Below, piece after piece: positions 17,161-26,200 of a stretch of DNA of 36,308 bases (within the stretch, counting starts at the first letter, position 1; every line of letters starts with the position of its first letter). This DNA comes from Planctomycetaceae bacterium UBA2972 (GTDB lineage Bacteria; Planctomycetota; Planctomycetia; Pirellulales; Pirellulaceae), in assembly GCA_002348315.1 (NCBI GenBank), contig DEAW01000004.1, forward strand, positions 56,021 through 92,328. The letters run 5' to 3'. Under the pieces are notes generated by a model that worked only from the letters and a program-made list of their open reading frames with translations, ran no database searches and was not told the DNA's origin. The translations under genes and the position numbers were made by a program.

Positions 17161-17277
17161 TTGCTCAGAGCAACAGGCACATGCCTACACAACACAATGA
17201 CATTTCAGGTTTTGAAATACATTGTCAGGAGGGACAATATTCCAACCTCGATACAATCCATACGCACCGCCATGCGT
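17161..17277. promoter_or_regulatory. Cluster of five inverted repeats between amt and nhaA
   Basis: Within the 369-base gap between the divergent amt and nhaA starts, five short inverted repeats follow each other. They are TTGCTC-A-GAGCAA (17161-17173), AGGCA/TGCCT (17175-17186), ATTTCA/TGAAAT (17202-17218), ATTGTC/GACAAT (17221-17238) and ACGCA/TGCGT (17262-17277). All lie 80-195 bases upstream of amt. They may be operators or a structured amt leader. I see no open reading frame or RNA gene in the rest of the gap. Confidence 0.4.
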
Positions 17278-17381
17278 TGTCCAGGATTTGAGTGAGAGAG
17301 GGTTCGAGTAGTTAAACTTCCTCAAATATAACGAAACCCCATTGTTCTTTTCAATGTCCGACTACCAAAAACGGGGAAATC

Positions 17382-17410
17382 TTGTCAGAATAGATGCTCC
17401 AAAGAATACT
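17382..17410 (+). promoter_or_regulatory. Candidate sigma-70-type promoter of nhaA
   Basis: TTGTCA (17382-17387) and AATACT (17405-17410) are separated by 17 bases. They would place the transcript start about 35 bases before the nhaA ATG at 17452. The -35 box is a close match to consensus and the -10 box only moderate. Confidence 0.4.
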
Positions 17411-17451
17411 TGAAGCATCTCACGCGTACTACACACTACTGCCAGGATTTC

Positions 17452-18879
17452 ATGTCACACGCAGCTCCTAGCCGGCTTCCTCGCCCTATCAGTTTTCTAT
17501 TTGAAAATTCCATCTTCCTGATCGCCGGCACCATCGCAGCCCTATGTTGGGCCAACACCGATGTAAAAAGCTACAACGACTTCACACACTTTTCCATCGT
17601 CGGAGCCGACACGCATCACGCTCACTCCCACGATGACCACAAAACCGACTCCCACGCTCAAAATCCAGACAATCAATCGCAGGCAGACGCTGAACATACA
17701 TACCATGCAGATCATGACCATGGTGATGCCGAGCACGCTGACTCGACCGAAGCCAAATCGAACGAAGAATCAGGGTTTCTGACCGATCTAAAACACATCA
17801 TCCAACGCCCGGACAAAACAACCGGCCACCACCATGGAATCACCATCCACTTCCTGATCAATGACATATTGATGGCGCTCTTTTTTGCGACAGCTGCTGG
17901 TGAAGTCTGGGAAGCACTATTACCGGGCGGCTCGCTCTCCAATCCCAAAAAGGCCGCCACCCCGCTTCTGGCAACAGTCGGCGGCATCGCCGGACCGGCA
18001 CTGCTCTACCTGGGGCTCGCGGCAATCCTTGGTGAAACCAAAGATTACGGCGCAGGTTGGGCAATACCGTGCGCGACGGATATCGCCTTTACCTACATGG
18101 TCGCACGACTCATTTTTGGATCATCGCATCCGGCAATTGCATTTCTACTGCTGCTTGCCATTGCTGACGATGCCGCCGGCCTGGTCATTCTGGCGATCTT
18201 CTATCCGAGCAAGGCAATTGCTCCGGAATGGTTCCTCCTTACCATCGCTTCCATGCTAGCGTGTCTTCTGTTACGAAAACTGAAAGTACAGAACTTCTGG
18301 GTTTATCTACTGGGTCCGGGCTTGCTTTGCTGGATTTCCTTTGATGTTGCCGGCATTCATCCTGCTCTGGGACTGGTCCCAATTATCCCCTGTCTGCCGC
18401 ATGCCCACACCGATCTGGGAATCTACGCCAAAGAAGAATTAAACAGGCACGATACACTCAATGAACTCATGCATTGGTGGAAAAACCCCATCGAAATCAT
18501 CCTTGGGTTATTTGGCTTAGCCAACGCTGGTGTGGAGTTTAATACTCTGGGCGTCGGCACCTACCTGGTCCTGTTTGGGTTAATTGTCGGAAAACCGCTC
18601 GGTATCTGTCTGTTCACTCTACTAGCCAAAGGCGTCTTTAAGTTGGAAATTCCTTCCGGTATGACAATGCGGCATATCCTTCTGATTGGGATCATTTCCT
18701 CGATCGGTTTCACCGTGGCACTCTTTGTAACCACCGCAGCATTTGGCGACTCATCCATACTGGTTCGGGATGCAGCTAAAATGGGCGCGTTGCTTAGCTT
18801 CCTCGGAGCGCCACTGGCCTTTATTGCAGCGAAGTTGCTCAAGATACGTCCCGAGCCGGCAAACGTCGCTTCTGAATGA
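17452..18879 (+). CDS. nhaA: Na+/H+ antiporter NhaA with a His-rich loop
   Basis: A 475-residue antiporter that exchanges Na+ (or Li+) for protons across the cytoplasmic membrane. Essential motifs are present: PCATDIAFTYMV with the conserved Asp210, and LAIADDAAGLVIL with the Asp239-Asp240 pair that binds the ion. The GFTVALFVTTAAF block lies near the C-terminus. NhaA normally has about 390 residues. Here a hydrophilic insert of roughly 75 residues (about 53-130) sits between the first and second helices. It is packed with His and acidic residues (for example THHAHSHDDH and HADHDHGDAEH). A second His cluster, TGHHHGITIH, lies at its end. The ATG at 17452 has AGGA 5 bases upstream; a TTG at 17410 is less likely. 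Confidence 0.93.
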   Translation: MSHAAPSRLPRPISFLFENSIFLIAGTIAALCWANTDVKSYNDFTHFSIVGADTHHAHSHDDHKTDSHAQNPDNQSQADAEHTYHADHDHGDAEHADSTEAKSNEESGFLTDLKHIIQRPDKTTGHHHGITIHFLINDILMALFFATAAGEVWEALLPGGSLSNPKKAATPLLATVGGIAGPALLYLGLAAILGETKDYGAGWAIPCATDIAFTYMVARLIFGSSHPAIAFLLLLAIADDAAGLVILAIFYPSKAIAPEWFLLTIASMLACLLLRKLKVQNFWVYLLGPGLLCWISFDVAGIHPALGLVPIIPCLPHAHTDLGIYAKEELNRHDTLNELMHWWKNPIEIILGLFGLANAGVEFNTLGVGTYLVLFGLIVGKPLGICLFTLLAKGVFKLEIPSGMTMRHILLIGIISSIGFTVALFVTTAAFGDSSILVRDAAKMGALLSFLGAPLAFIAAKLLKIRPEPANVASE

Positions 18880-18978
18880 TTCGACTTGCTACGATTTCCT
18901 GCTTGCATTTACAATCAATATTGAAGCTTTACCCAGCCCTCTGTTCCGGTCCGCTTTCTGATTTAGATTGACACTACG

Positions 18979-21330
18979 ATGCGATTCCACATCCTCATCC
19001 TGACAATCTGTGTCATGGTCGCCGGATGCTCTGATCAGCAGGCAAATTTTTCCCCTCCCAAGAATCAGATTAGTACTGGTCTATTACCATCTGATGCTGA
19101 ATTAGATCCAGAGAAACAGCAGGCCATCTGGGACGCAGAGCATGTTACATTTTGCCTCGAACAGCGTTTTGGCAAGATGTTCACCGCCGCTCTAAAGTCT
19201 CATGACACGGATGCATTACAAAACTTTTTTATGCCAGCAGCAAGCGGCGAATGGGTCGAGTTTGCTAACGACATCTTTGCTCAGGGAGGATTCGAAGAAC
19301 AAGCCTGTTCAACGAATCGCACTCCACTAACATTCGACGCCCTGCTCACAGCGATAGCAGACCTATCCGCAGAGTACGAAACAATTTCCAAGGTCGGCTT
19401 CCGTGTTCTCAGCATCCAAATGACGAACGAAACGAACGCCATCTGGCAAAGCGACGTTCAGGTTACCGTGAGTGGCAAACTCGACGGACGAACCAGCTAT
19501 CGCAAAACCATCGCAACAATTACCTATCAAGCCGAGACACCACTTGAACTTGGCACAAAACCGTTTATTCACTCCTGGGTCACCACAGATCAGATCACTC
19601 GAAGTTCTGAAGCTGCGTTATTCTCAGAAGTGACTGCTCGATTCACTTTGGATCGCCTACCATTGATAGACAATTGGAAAATTCCGGCTGAACAATCGGC
19701 TCAATACCGTTCGCAACTCGCTGTCGCCGATTTCGATCAGGACGGATTCAACGACATTGCAATCGGCACGTTTACCGGCGAACCCATCCTCCTCAAAAAC
19801 ATTGGCGGGCGATCGTTTAACCGGATTGACCAACAAGTTGGATTGCGTCGTTGGGCTCCGAATGAAGAGACCTCTTTGGTTGCCTGGATCGACGTCGATA
19901 ACGATGGGTATCAGGATCTGATCATGGGCAACCGCATCTACAAAAACGTGGAAGGACGTCGATTTTCAGACATCACGTCGTCATCCGGCCTGAGTGTGAA
20001 TCGTCAGCCAATGGGTGCCGCAATTGCCGATTACGACGCAGATGGCGATCTTGACATTTACATCTGTTATCAATACCCGGCCGAAGATGAACCTCAAAAA
20101 GAGGGGCCTTCCCCCTGGGTTGGAGATGACAGTTCGGGTGGAGCAAACCACCTTTGGCAAAATCAGGGTAACGGATCTTTTCGTGAAGTCGGACAAGCCT
20201 CAGGCGTTTCAGCCGGAACTCGCAAATCATTTGCCGCTAATTGGCTCTTCTACAACGACGATCATTTCCCGGATCTCTACATTGCCAATGACTTTGGAAC
20301 GAACAACTTATTATTAAACCAGGGCGATGGTACGTTTGAGGACATTTCGTTCACCAGCAACACCGCCGATTTTGCAACCAGCATGGGCGTGGCTACCGGG
20401 CATCTCGACAGCGACGGCCGACCGGAAATCTATGTTGCCAACATGTATTCCAAAATGGGTCGCCGAATTATCGGACAGGTTTCTGCCGCGGACTATCCCG
20501 ACGGTATATACCAACAAATCAAAGGCTCCTGCGCAGGCAATCGCCTTTACAGCCCCAGCGTCGATGATCCGCAACGCTGTGAAGAAAACAGCATTGCTCT
20601 GGGCATTAACGACATCGGCTGGGCATACGCACCAGCATTCGCAGACTTTGATGGAAACGGATGGGCCGACATCTACGCCACAACAGGTTTCATGAGCCGT
20701 GATCGCAGTAAGCCAGATGGTTGAACGTGCATGTGGAGGGCTGTCGTGACACAGCCACTGGACAGAACATGCGAACTACCCCAACTGGGAGAATTGGACT
20801 CCGACAAGGGAGAATTCTGGCGGACAAACGTTTTTCAAATCGCCAATAGCGGCGACAATCTTTCCGCGTTTGAAAGTAACCGACTATTCTTTAATGCCGG
20901 TGAAGGCAAGAAATTCTTCGATGTCAGTTTTGATTCCGGAGTCAATATTGATTCCGATTCCCGCAGTGTCGTCGCCACCGACTTTAATAACGATCGCAAG
21001 CCGGATCTACTCGTAGCTTCCGTAGGCGGCGGCCCTTTACGGCTGTTTCAAAATACCGTAGAAAACGACAACCGTTTCATTCAATTCGATGTGGAAGCCA
21101 AAGCCGGATCCAACATCGGCACAAGACTAATTATTCATACTGAGACTCACGCGATCTACAGAGACCTCTTCCCTCATAATGGCTGCATGGGGCAAGCCCC
21201 CATAGATAGAACGGTAGGCATCCCTGCCGGTGTGAAAATCACCAGCATTTCCATCCGCTGGCCCGATGGAACAACCCAAACGGTCTCCAACAATCTCGAT
21301 GCCGAGTCAATCTCAATCCAACAAAAATAA
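18979..21330 (+). CDS. CRTAC1-like FG-GAP/VCBS lipoprotein with ASPIC/UnbV domain; in-frame TGA, candidate selenocysteine
   Basis: The frame from the ATG at 18979 gives a lipoprotein (lipobox VAGC, Cys17). A helical N-terminal domain (about 40-235) is followed by propeller repeats with calcium-loop-like DFDQDGFND, DVDNDGYQD, DYDADGDLD and DFDGNGWAD. A TGA at 20722-20724 (codon 582) interrupts it. The same frame then runs without another stop to 21330, adding one more repeat (DFNNDRKPD) and an ASPIC/UnbV domain ending in ISIRWPDGTTQTV. Read through, the product has 783 residues with the local sequence KPDG-U-TCMWR. A hairpin follows the TGA at SECIS distance. Without read-through, the ASPIC/UnbV half would lack any export signal. 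Selenocysteine is my preferred reading; a nonsense mutation is the alternative. Confidence 0.7.
20729..20772 (+). promoter_or_regulatory. SECIS-like hairpin directly after the in-frame TGA
   Basis: The upper stem GGCTGT (20739-20744) / ACAGCC (20751-20756) closes a 6-base loop CGTGAC. The lower stem is GCATGT (20729-20734) / ACATGC (20767-20772). The apical loop starts 21 bases after the TGA and has a G in its second position. As I recall the bacterial SECIS rules, the loop lies about 16-37 bases from UGA with a G among its first two bases, and this hairpin fits both. Confidence 0.55.
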
Positions 21331-22255
21331 GAAACGCACATTGACGCCCTCTCGCAAAACGATCGTTGGATTAGGTGAACTTCTTTTCGACATCATCGAC
21401 GACCAGCCCATCCTAGGTGGTGCCCCTGTCAACTTCGCCATTCAGGCACATCAAGTCCTTTTCCAGTATGGCTATCAGGGCGTCCCCGCCGTACGACTCG
21501 GCAATGACTGTCTGGCCCGACAAGCCATTACCCAACTTCAGTCATTCGGTCTCAACACCGACTTTGTTCAATACGATGCTCGCCACCCCACCGGGACAGC
21601 AATCGTTCATCGTGAATCTGACGGCCATCGTTTTGAGATTGTCGAAAACGTATGCTGGGACCATTTCCAATGGGACGATCAATTAGACTTGCTATCCAGA
21701 TCAGCCGCCGTCGTCTGTTTCGGAACGCTGGGACAACGCAGCGAATTCGGGCGTTCGACCATCCAACAATTCGTTGAATCTGCCGAACAGGCCATACGAA
21801 TCTTTGACGTAAACCTACGACAACATTACTACAATGCTGACATCATTAAACACGGATGCCATCACGCCAATCTTCTAAAACTCAATGACGACGAGCTGAT
21901 TCCAGTGTGCCAGTCGTTGGGAATCAGCCCAGCCGATACTCCCACCCATTCCTGTCAACAAATCCTTGCAGAAACACCGCTCGAATACATCGTCTTCACG
22001 CAAGGGGCATTGGGAACCACGATGATTACGACGGATATTGTGCAAACGGGCCCCCCTGTCGAATTCACGCCTGCGCCTAATGCTGATTCGGTCGGTGCTG
22101 GTGATGCCTGTACGGCTGGAATCATCGCCGGATTGCTTCTTGAATTACCGCTCGAAGCCATCGTAAAGCTTGCAAACAGACTCGGGGCCTACGTGGCGTC
22201 CAAACCAGGTGCCACACCGACTCTACCAGCGAACTTGCTTACACTACAGTCGTAA
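21299..22255 (+). CDS. PfkB-family carbohydrate kinase (fructokinase-like)
   Basis: A sugar kinase of the ribokinase/PfkB fold, about 300 residues, cytoplasmic. The start of the domain reads TIVGLGELLFDIIDD, with the substrate-side GGAPVNFA. The C-terminal signature NADSVGAGDACTAGI carries the catalytic-base Asp in GAGD and the anion hole. It most resembles fructokinases, which phosphorylate fructose at O6 or O1, but the sugar cannot be fixed from sequence alone. The start is uncertain: ATG at 21266, ATG at 21299 (both inside the previous gene) or TTG at 21341, which lies 10 bases after the previous stop and just before the domain. The tight spacing suggests co-transcription with the CRTAC1-like gene. 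Confidence 0.88.
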   Translation: MPSQSQSNKNKKRTLTPSRKTIVGLGELLFDIIDDQPILGGAPVNFAIQAHQVLFQYGYQGVPAVRLGNDCLARQAITQLQSFGLNTDFVQYDARHPTGTAIVHRESDGHRFEIVENVCWDHFQWDDQLDLLSRSAAVVCFGTLGQRSEFGRSTIQQFVESAEQAIRIFDVNLRQHYYNADIIKHGCHHANLLKLNDDELIPVCQSLGISPADTPTHSCQQILAETPLEYIVFTQGALGTTMITTDIVQTGPPVEFTPAPNADSVGAGDACTAGIIAGLLLELPLEAIVKLANRLGAYVASKPGATPTLPANLLTLQS

Positions 22256-22281
22256 TCCACGTCGGCTCAGCGGCCTGTTTC

Positions 22282-22290
22282 TGCTATAAT
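22282..22290 (+). promoter_or_regulatory. Extended -10 promoter directly before a DUF1549 gene
   Basis: TGCTATAAT is a perfect extended -10 element. Its last base is 7 bases upstream of the ATG at 22297, so transcription would start at or next to the start codon. No ribosome site with normal spacing is present (AGGA touches the ATG). A leaderless transcript is therefore possible. Confidence 0.4.
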
Positions 22291-22296
22291 TCAGGA

Positions 22297-24654
22297 ATGA
22301 TACGCACGCAACAACTCCCCGGTTCCCTACTCGCTGTCGCACTATTTTCAGCCACACTCCTGCCCTTTCCCGGCCCATCGCTGCTGGGCCAGGAACAACA
22401 GACAGTACCCGAATTCACAGCCGAGCAGTTAGAAGCCTTTGAAACAAATATTCGGCCCTTACTGGTCAAACATTGCTATGAATGTCATAGCACCGATTCA
22501 AAGTCACTAAAGGGAGGATTACTAGTCGACAGCCGCGAAGGATTGCTAAAAGGCGGCGACTCCGGGACTGCGATCGTTCCGGGAAAACCCGAAGACAGCC
22601 TACTCATTTCTTCGGTCAAATATCAAAGCTATGAAATGCCACCAGCGGGTAAACTCACCGAAAAAGAAGTCCAGTTGCTGAGCCAATGGATAACCAACGG
22701 AGCGCCCTGGCCTGCCAGTGACAGCCCCGTAGCGAAAGCGGCCGGTGCAATCGTTAACTGGGAAGAGGCTCAACAAAACCACTGGGCCTTCCAGCCAGTT
22801 ACCAATCCCCCACTCCCCCAAGTCAGTAATCCCGACTGGACTCAATCCTCCATAGACTATTTCGTGCTTGCTCAACTCGACCAACAGGGCCTTCAGCCCT
22901 CCCCCGCAGCTGACCGGCGCACACTAATCCGACGACTCTACATGGATTTGCTCGGTGTCCAACCGACCGAAGAACAAGTCGCTGCGTTTGTGCAATCAGA
23001 CTCCAACACCGCTTATCCTGAATTAGTAGACCAACTTCTGAGTTCTCCCAAGTACGGTGAAAAATGGGGACGGCATTGGTTGGACGTAGCCCGCTACAAT
23101 GAAGGATTTGGTGGTTTCACCGACAATGGCCCCAACCCCCACGCCTGGCGTTATCGAGACTGGGTGGTGCGAAAACTAAATTCCGACCTACCCTACGACC
23201 AATTCGTTAAACAGCAGATCGCCGGAGACCTGTCAGGAGACATTGAATCGTCTATCGGGACTGGTTTTCTTGCACTAGGACCAACTTTCAGAACCGACGG
23301 TGGCGACCCGGACAGTGCTGCTGCCGCAAAATCAGAGACCCTGGATGACCGGGTCGATACGTTGACGCGTGGATTCCTCGGACTCACGGTTGCCTGTGCG
23401 CGTTGCCATGATCACAAATTCGACCCCATACCAACGCTTGACTATTACTCCTTAGCTGGAATCTTTAATAACTCAGCCTCCGTCATCAGCCCTATTTCTG
23501 CTCAGCCCATTGTCGATGCCTTTAATGTGGCTCAGAACGAAGTCAATCGCCTTAATAACGAACTCAAAAAGGCGAATGACGAAATCAAGAAGGCCGGAGA
23601 CAAAACCACAGAACAACAAACGGCCGCCAGGGACGAGCTGCAGCGACAACGAGATGCCGCACAACAGAAAGTACCAGCACGGTTCGACGAAGCACATACG
23701 TTGCGAGACACCGGTAGCGGCAACATGCATGTGGCCTTGCGAGGAGACATTCGCAAACGCGGCCCCGAAGCGCCAAGGCGATTTCTCCGAATTGTAGAGG
23801 GGGAAAACCCAACGCTTTATGACAATGGCAGTGGGCGACAGCAACTTGCTGACTCCATCGCAGATGCCAATAATCCGCTTACCACCCGCGTCATCGTCAA
23901 TCGAATCTGGATGCATCATTTTGGTCGTCCAATCGTCACTTCACCGAGTAACTTTGGCACACTTGGAAATAAACCTAGCCATCCATTGCTACTAGACTGG
24001 CTGGCACACGAGCTAGTTGCCTCTGACTGGTCCCTCAAACGACTACATCGTGAAATAATGCTCTCTGCCACTTACCGCCAAAGCAGCCGTTACAACGACA
24101 AGCATTTCGCTGTCGATGGTGACAACAAGTATCTCTGGAGATTTTCACCCCGTCGTATGGATGTTGAATTGTGGCGTGATACCATCATGCAGGCCACCGA
24201 CGAACTGAATTTGCAGATGGGCGGGCCGCCTCAACAGGATATCCTGCGCAGTAATCGACGAACCGTTTACGCATCCTCCAGTCGAAACGGCGACCAATTC
24301 GCTTCGGATCGCTTCCTAAAATTATTCGACTTCGCAGCCCCCCGGGCATCTATTGCCAAACGAACGACCACCACCGTTCCTCAACAATTTCTTTTCCTGC
24401 TCAATAGCTCCTTTATGGTCGAGCGGGCCCGGCAATTCAATCAGCGACTGGAACGTATTTCTCAGGATTCTCAGGCCCGAATATCGTTTGCGTATCAGCT
24501 CTTATACAATCGGGAACCAACCCCCGAGGAAATCGAAATCGGGATCATTTTCACAACCAATTCCGATAAGAATGATCCCAACGACAAACTCACCCGATGG
24601 ATACAATATTGTCAGGCATTGCTAAGTTCCAACGAGCTTATGTTTATCAGATAA
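22297..24654 (+). CDS. Planctomycete cytochrome C / DUF1549 / DUF1553 protein
   Basis: A 785-residue exported protein. A signal peptide (about 1-31) is followed by a planctomycete-type cytochrome c domain with KHCYECH (60-64) and YEMPPAG as the likely Met-ligand region. The DUF1549 domain (about 184-395) contains a second heme motif, CARCHDHKFDP (367-371). A charged coiled coil of about 45 residues (about 413-457, KKANDEIKKAGDKTTEQQ) leads into the DUF1553 domain (about 515-770: NPLTTRVIVNRIWMHHFGR). These proteins abound in Planctomycetota, usually paired with DUF1501; their reaction is not established, though a redox or polymer-degrading role outside the cytoplasm is commonly proposed. It is paired with the DUF1501 gene 46 bases downstream. 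Confidence 0.93.
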   Translation: MIRTQQLPGSLLAVALFSATLLPFPGPSLLGQEQQTVPEFTAEQLEAFETNIRPLLVKHCYECHSTDSKSLKGGLLVDSREGLLKGGDSGTAIVPGKPEDSLLISSVKYQSYEMPPAGKLTEKEVQLLSQWITNGAPWPASDSPVAKAAGAIVNWEEAQQNHWAFQPVTNPPLPQVSNPDWTQSSIDYFVLAQLDQQGLQPSPAADRRTLIRRLYMDLLGVQPTEEQVAAFVQSDSNTAYPELVDQLLSSPKYGEKWGRHWLDVARYNEGFGGFTDNGPNPHAWRYRDWVVRKLNSDLPYDQFVKQQIAGDLSGDIESSIGTGFLALGPTFRTDGGDPDSAAAAKSETLDDRVDTLTRGFLGLTVACARCHDHKFDPIPTLDYYSLAGIFNNSASVISPISAQPIVDAFNVAQNEVNRLNNELKKANDEIKKAGDKTTEQQTAARDELQRQRDAAQQKVPARFDEAHTLRDTGSGNMHVALRGDIRKRGPEAPRRFLRIVEGENPTLYDNGSGRQQLADSIADANNPLTTRVIVNRIWMHHFGRPIVTSPSNFGTLGNKPSHPLLLDWLAHELVASDWSLKRLHREIMLSATYRQSSRYNDKHFAVDGDNKYLWRFSPRRMDVELWRDTIMQATDELNLQMGGPPQQDILRSNRRTVYASSSRNGDQFASDRFLKLFDFAAPRASIAKRTTTTVPQQFLFLLNSSFMVERARQFNQRLERISQDSQARISFAYQLLYNREPTPEEIEIGIIFTTNSDKNDPNDKLTRWIQYCQALLSSNELMFIR

Positions 24655-24674
24655 CTCAACCACAATTCCAATAG

Positions 24675-24694
24675 AAAAATCATCTTAGATTTTT
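24675..24694 (+). promoter_or_regulatory. AT-rich hairpin just upstream of the DUF1501 start
   Basis: AAAAATC (24675-24681) and GATTTTT (24688-24694) form a perfect 7-pair stem with a 6-base loop. It ends 6 bases before the ATG at 24701, which has no visible ribosome site. It might influence translation of the second gene of the pair. Confidence 0.3.
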
Positions 24695-24700
24695 AATCAC

Positions 24701-26134
24701 ATGAATAAGAAACTACCTACATTCGACCCGTCTGTTCTGGGAATCTCACGTCGTGAAATGCTGAGCCGATTCGGCGCCGGTTTTGGTACGCTCGGGTTGC
24801 AGCAAATGCTGGCACAACAAGCGACAGCTGCACCTGCCGGTGATTCACCTTTAGCTCCCAAAGCACCACACTTTGCACCGCGAGCAAAAAGAATCATTCA
24901 GCTGTTCATGCCCGGAGGCCCCAGCCAGGTAGACACATTCGATCACAAACCTCTGATCGAAAAGTACTCTGGCCAACGCCCTGAATTGGTTGATCGAAAG
25001 TCGCTGAGAAACACAAAAAACGGACTGATGAAATCTCCGTTCGGGTTTAAGCAGTATGGAGAAAGTGGCAAATGGGTCAGTAACATCTTCCCTAAGGTTG
25101 CTGAAAAAGTCGACGACCTCTGTTTCATCCACTCTATGCATACTGATATCCCGGAGCATGCCGGTGCTATCCTGATGTTTAATCTGGGGCATATTCAGGC
25201 CGTACGACCTAGCCTCGGTTCCTGGTTGGTGTATGGCCTGGGAGCGGAGACCGATAATCTACCCGGTTTTGTAGCCATGTCTCCACATGCTCAGGCCCGA
25301 GGCAAAGCGGCTAACTATAGCAACAGTTTCCTACCCGGTGCCTACTCCGGCTGTTACGTTAACATTAACTCCATGCATCCGGATCGCATTGTCAGTGATC
25401 TAAAAAATCAGTATCTAACGAGAGGAACGCAGCGGGAACAGGCGGACTTACTCGCCAAACTCAACCAAATCGACCTGCGTAATCAACAGGAAGATGCCGC
25501 CTTAGAATCAAGCATTCAGGCGATGGAGATGGCTTTCCGAATGCAGTTTGCAGTTCCGGAAGCGTTCGATGTCTCACGGGAAACGCAAAACACGCTGGAC
25601 CTGTACGGACCTACTCAATATGCCAAAGGCTGTTTGCTCGCTCGTCGTCTGGTCGAACGTGGCGTCCGGATGGTCCAACTATCGCTAACGATCGATGGTT
25701 ATGACATTGCCTGGGACACCGGCCATGGTGATATCGTCGGAGGCCATAAACGGTTGGCCGATGCCTGTGATCAGGGAATTGCCGCACTGTTGGAAGACCT
25801 CAAACAACGAGGAATGCTCGAAGATACGCTGGTTATGTGGGGCGGAGAATTTGGACGAGCACCAACGTCGGAAGGCCAGAAGGGACGCGATCATGATCAC
25901 TATGGCTTTACTATCTGGATGGCCGGTGGTGGCGTCAAGCCGGGCTACTCCTACGGTGCAACTGATGAGTTCGGACTAACGGCTGTCGAAAATCGAGTCC
26001 ATGTTCATGACCTGCATGCCACCATGTTACACATTATGGGCCTGGACCACGAACAATTGACCTATCGCTATAGTGGTCGGGATTTCAGACTAACCGACGT
26101 CCATGGCCACGTCATCCAGGATATTTTGGCCTAG
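24701..26134 (+). CDS. DUF1501 protein, Tat-exported
   Basis: A 477-residue protein with a twin-arginine signal (SRREMLSRFGAGFG, residues 16-29). Family blocks are FMPGGPSQVDTFDHKP, HSMHTDIPEHAGA and a C-terminal LVMWGGEFGRAP...GRDHDHYGF with metal-binding-type His/Asp residues reminiscent of the sulfatase/alkaline phosphatase superfamily. The family is a hallmark of Planctomycetota, and Tat export suggests folding, perhaps with a cofactor, before secretion. It follows the DUF1549/DUF1553 gene by 46 bases, the usual pairing, so the two products probably act together. The substrate is unknown. Confidence 0.93.
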   Translation: MNKKLPTFDPSVLGISRREMLSRFGAGFGTLGLQQMLAQQATAAPAGDSPLAPKAPHFAPRAKRIIQLFMPGGPSQVDTFDHKPLIEKYSGQRPELVDRKSLRNTKNGLMKSPFGFKQYGESGKWVSNIFPKVAEKVDDLCFIHSMHTDIPEHAGAILMFNLGHIQAVRPSLGSWLVYGLGAETDNLPGFVAMSPHAQARGKAANYSNSFLPGAYSGCYVNINSMHPDRIVSDLKNQYLTRGTQREQADLLAKLNQIDLRNQQEDAALESSIQAMEMAFRMQFAVPEAFDVSRETQNTLDLYGPTQYAKGCLLARRLVERGVRMVQLSLTIDGYDIAWDTGHGDIVGGHKRLADACDQGIAALLEDLKQRGMLEDTLVMWGGEFGRAPTSEGQKGRDHDHYGFTIWMAGGGVKPGYSYGATDEFGLTAVENRVHVHDLHATMLHIMGLDHEQLTYRYSGRDFRLTDVHGHVIQDILA

Positions 26135-26194
26135 AGTTGCGTTGGGCTAGACAAACAAACTAAGACCTTGCGCTCACAAATTACAAAACACTTG

Positions 26195-26200
26195 TATAAT
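26195..26200 (+). promoter_or_regulatory. Candidate -10 element of msrA
   Basis: A perfect TATAAT sits at 26195-26200, overlapping the first unit of the octamer repeat. The -35 region is poor (TTGCGC at 26168 is 21 bases away). Transcription from here would give a leader of about 64 bases made almost entirely of the repeat. Confidence 0.35.

Noticed and set aside
17161..17190. Sigma-54 promoter for amt
   Set aside because: On the minus strand GG and GC elements occur, but they are 12 bases apart instead of the required 10.
20731..21330. A separate 199-codon gene for the ASPIC/UnbV half of the CRTAC1-like protein
   Set aside because: It is in the same frame as the upstream lipoprotein, starts 7 bases after the TGA, has no ribosome site and no signal peptide, and completes the domain order of one protein.
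23473..23919. 148-codon open frame opposite the DUF1549 gene at 22297-24654
   Set aside because: It is antisense to a clear coding region and its composition is that of a reversed coiled coil.
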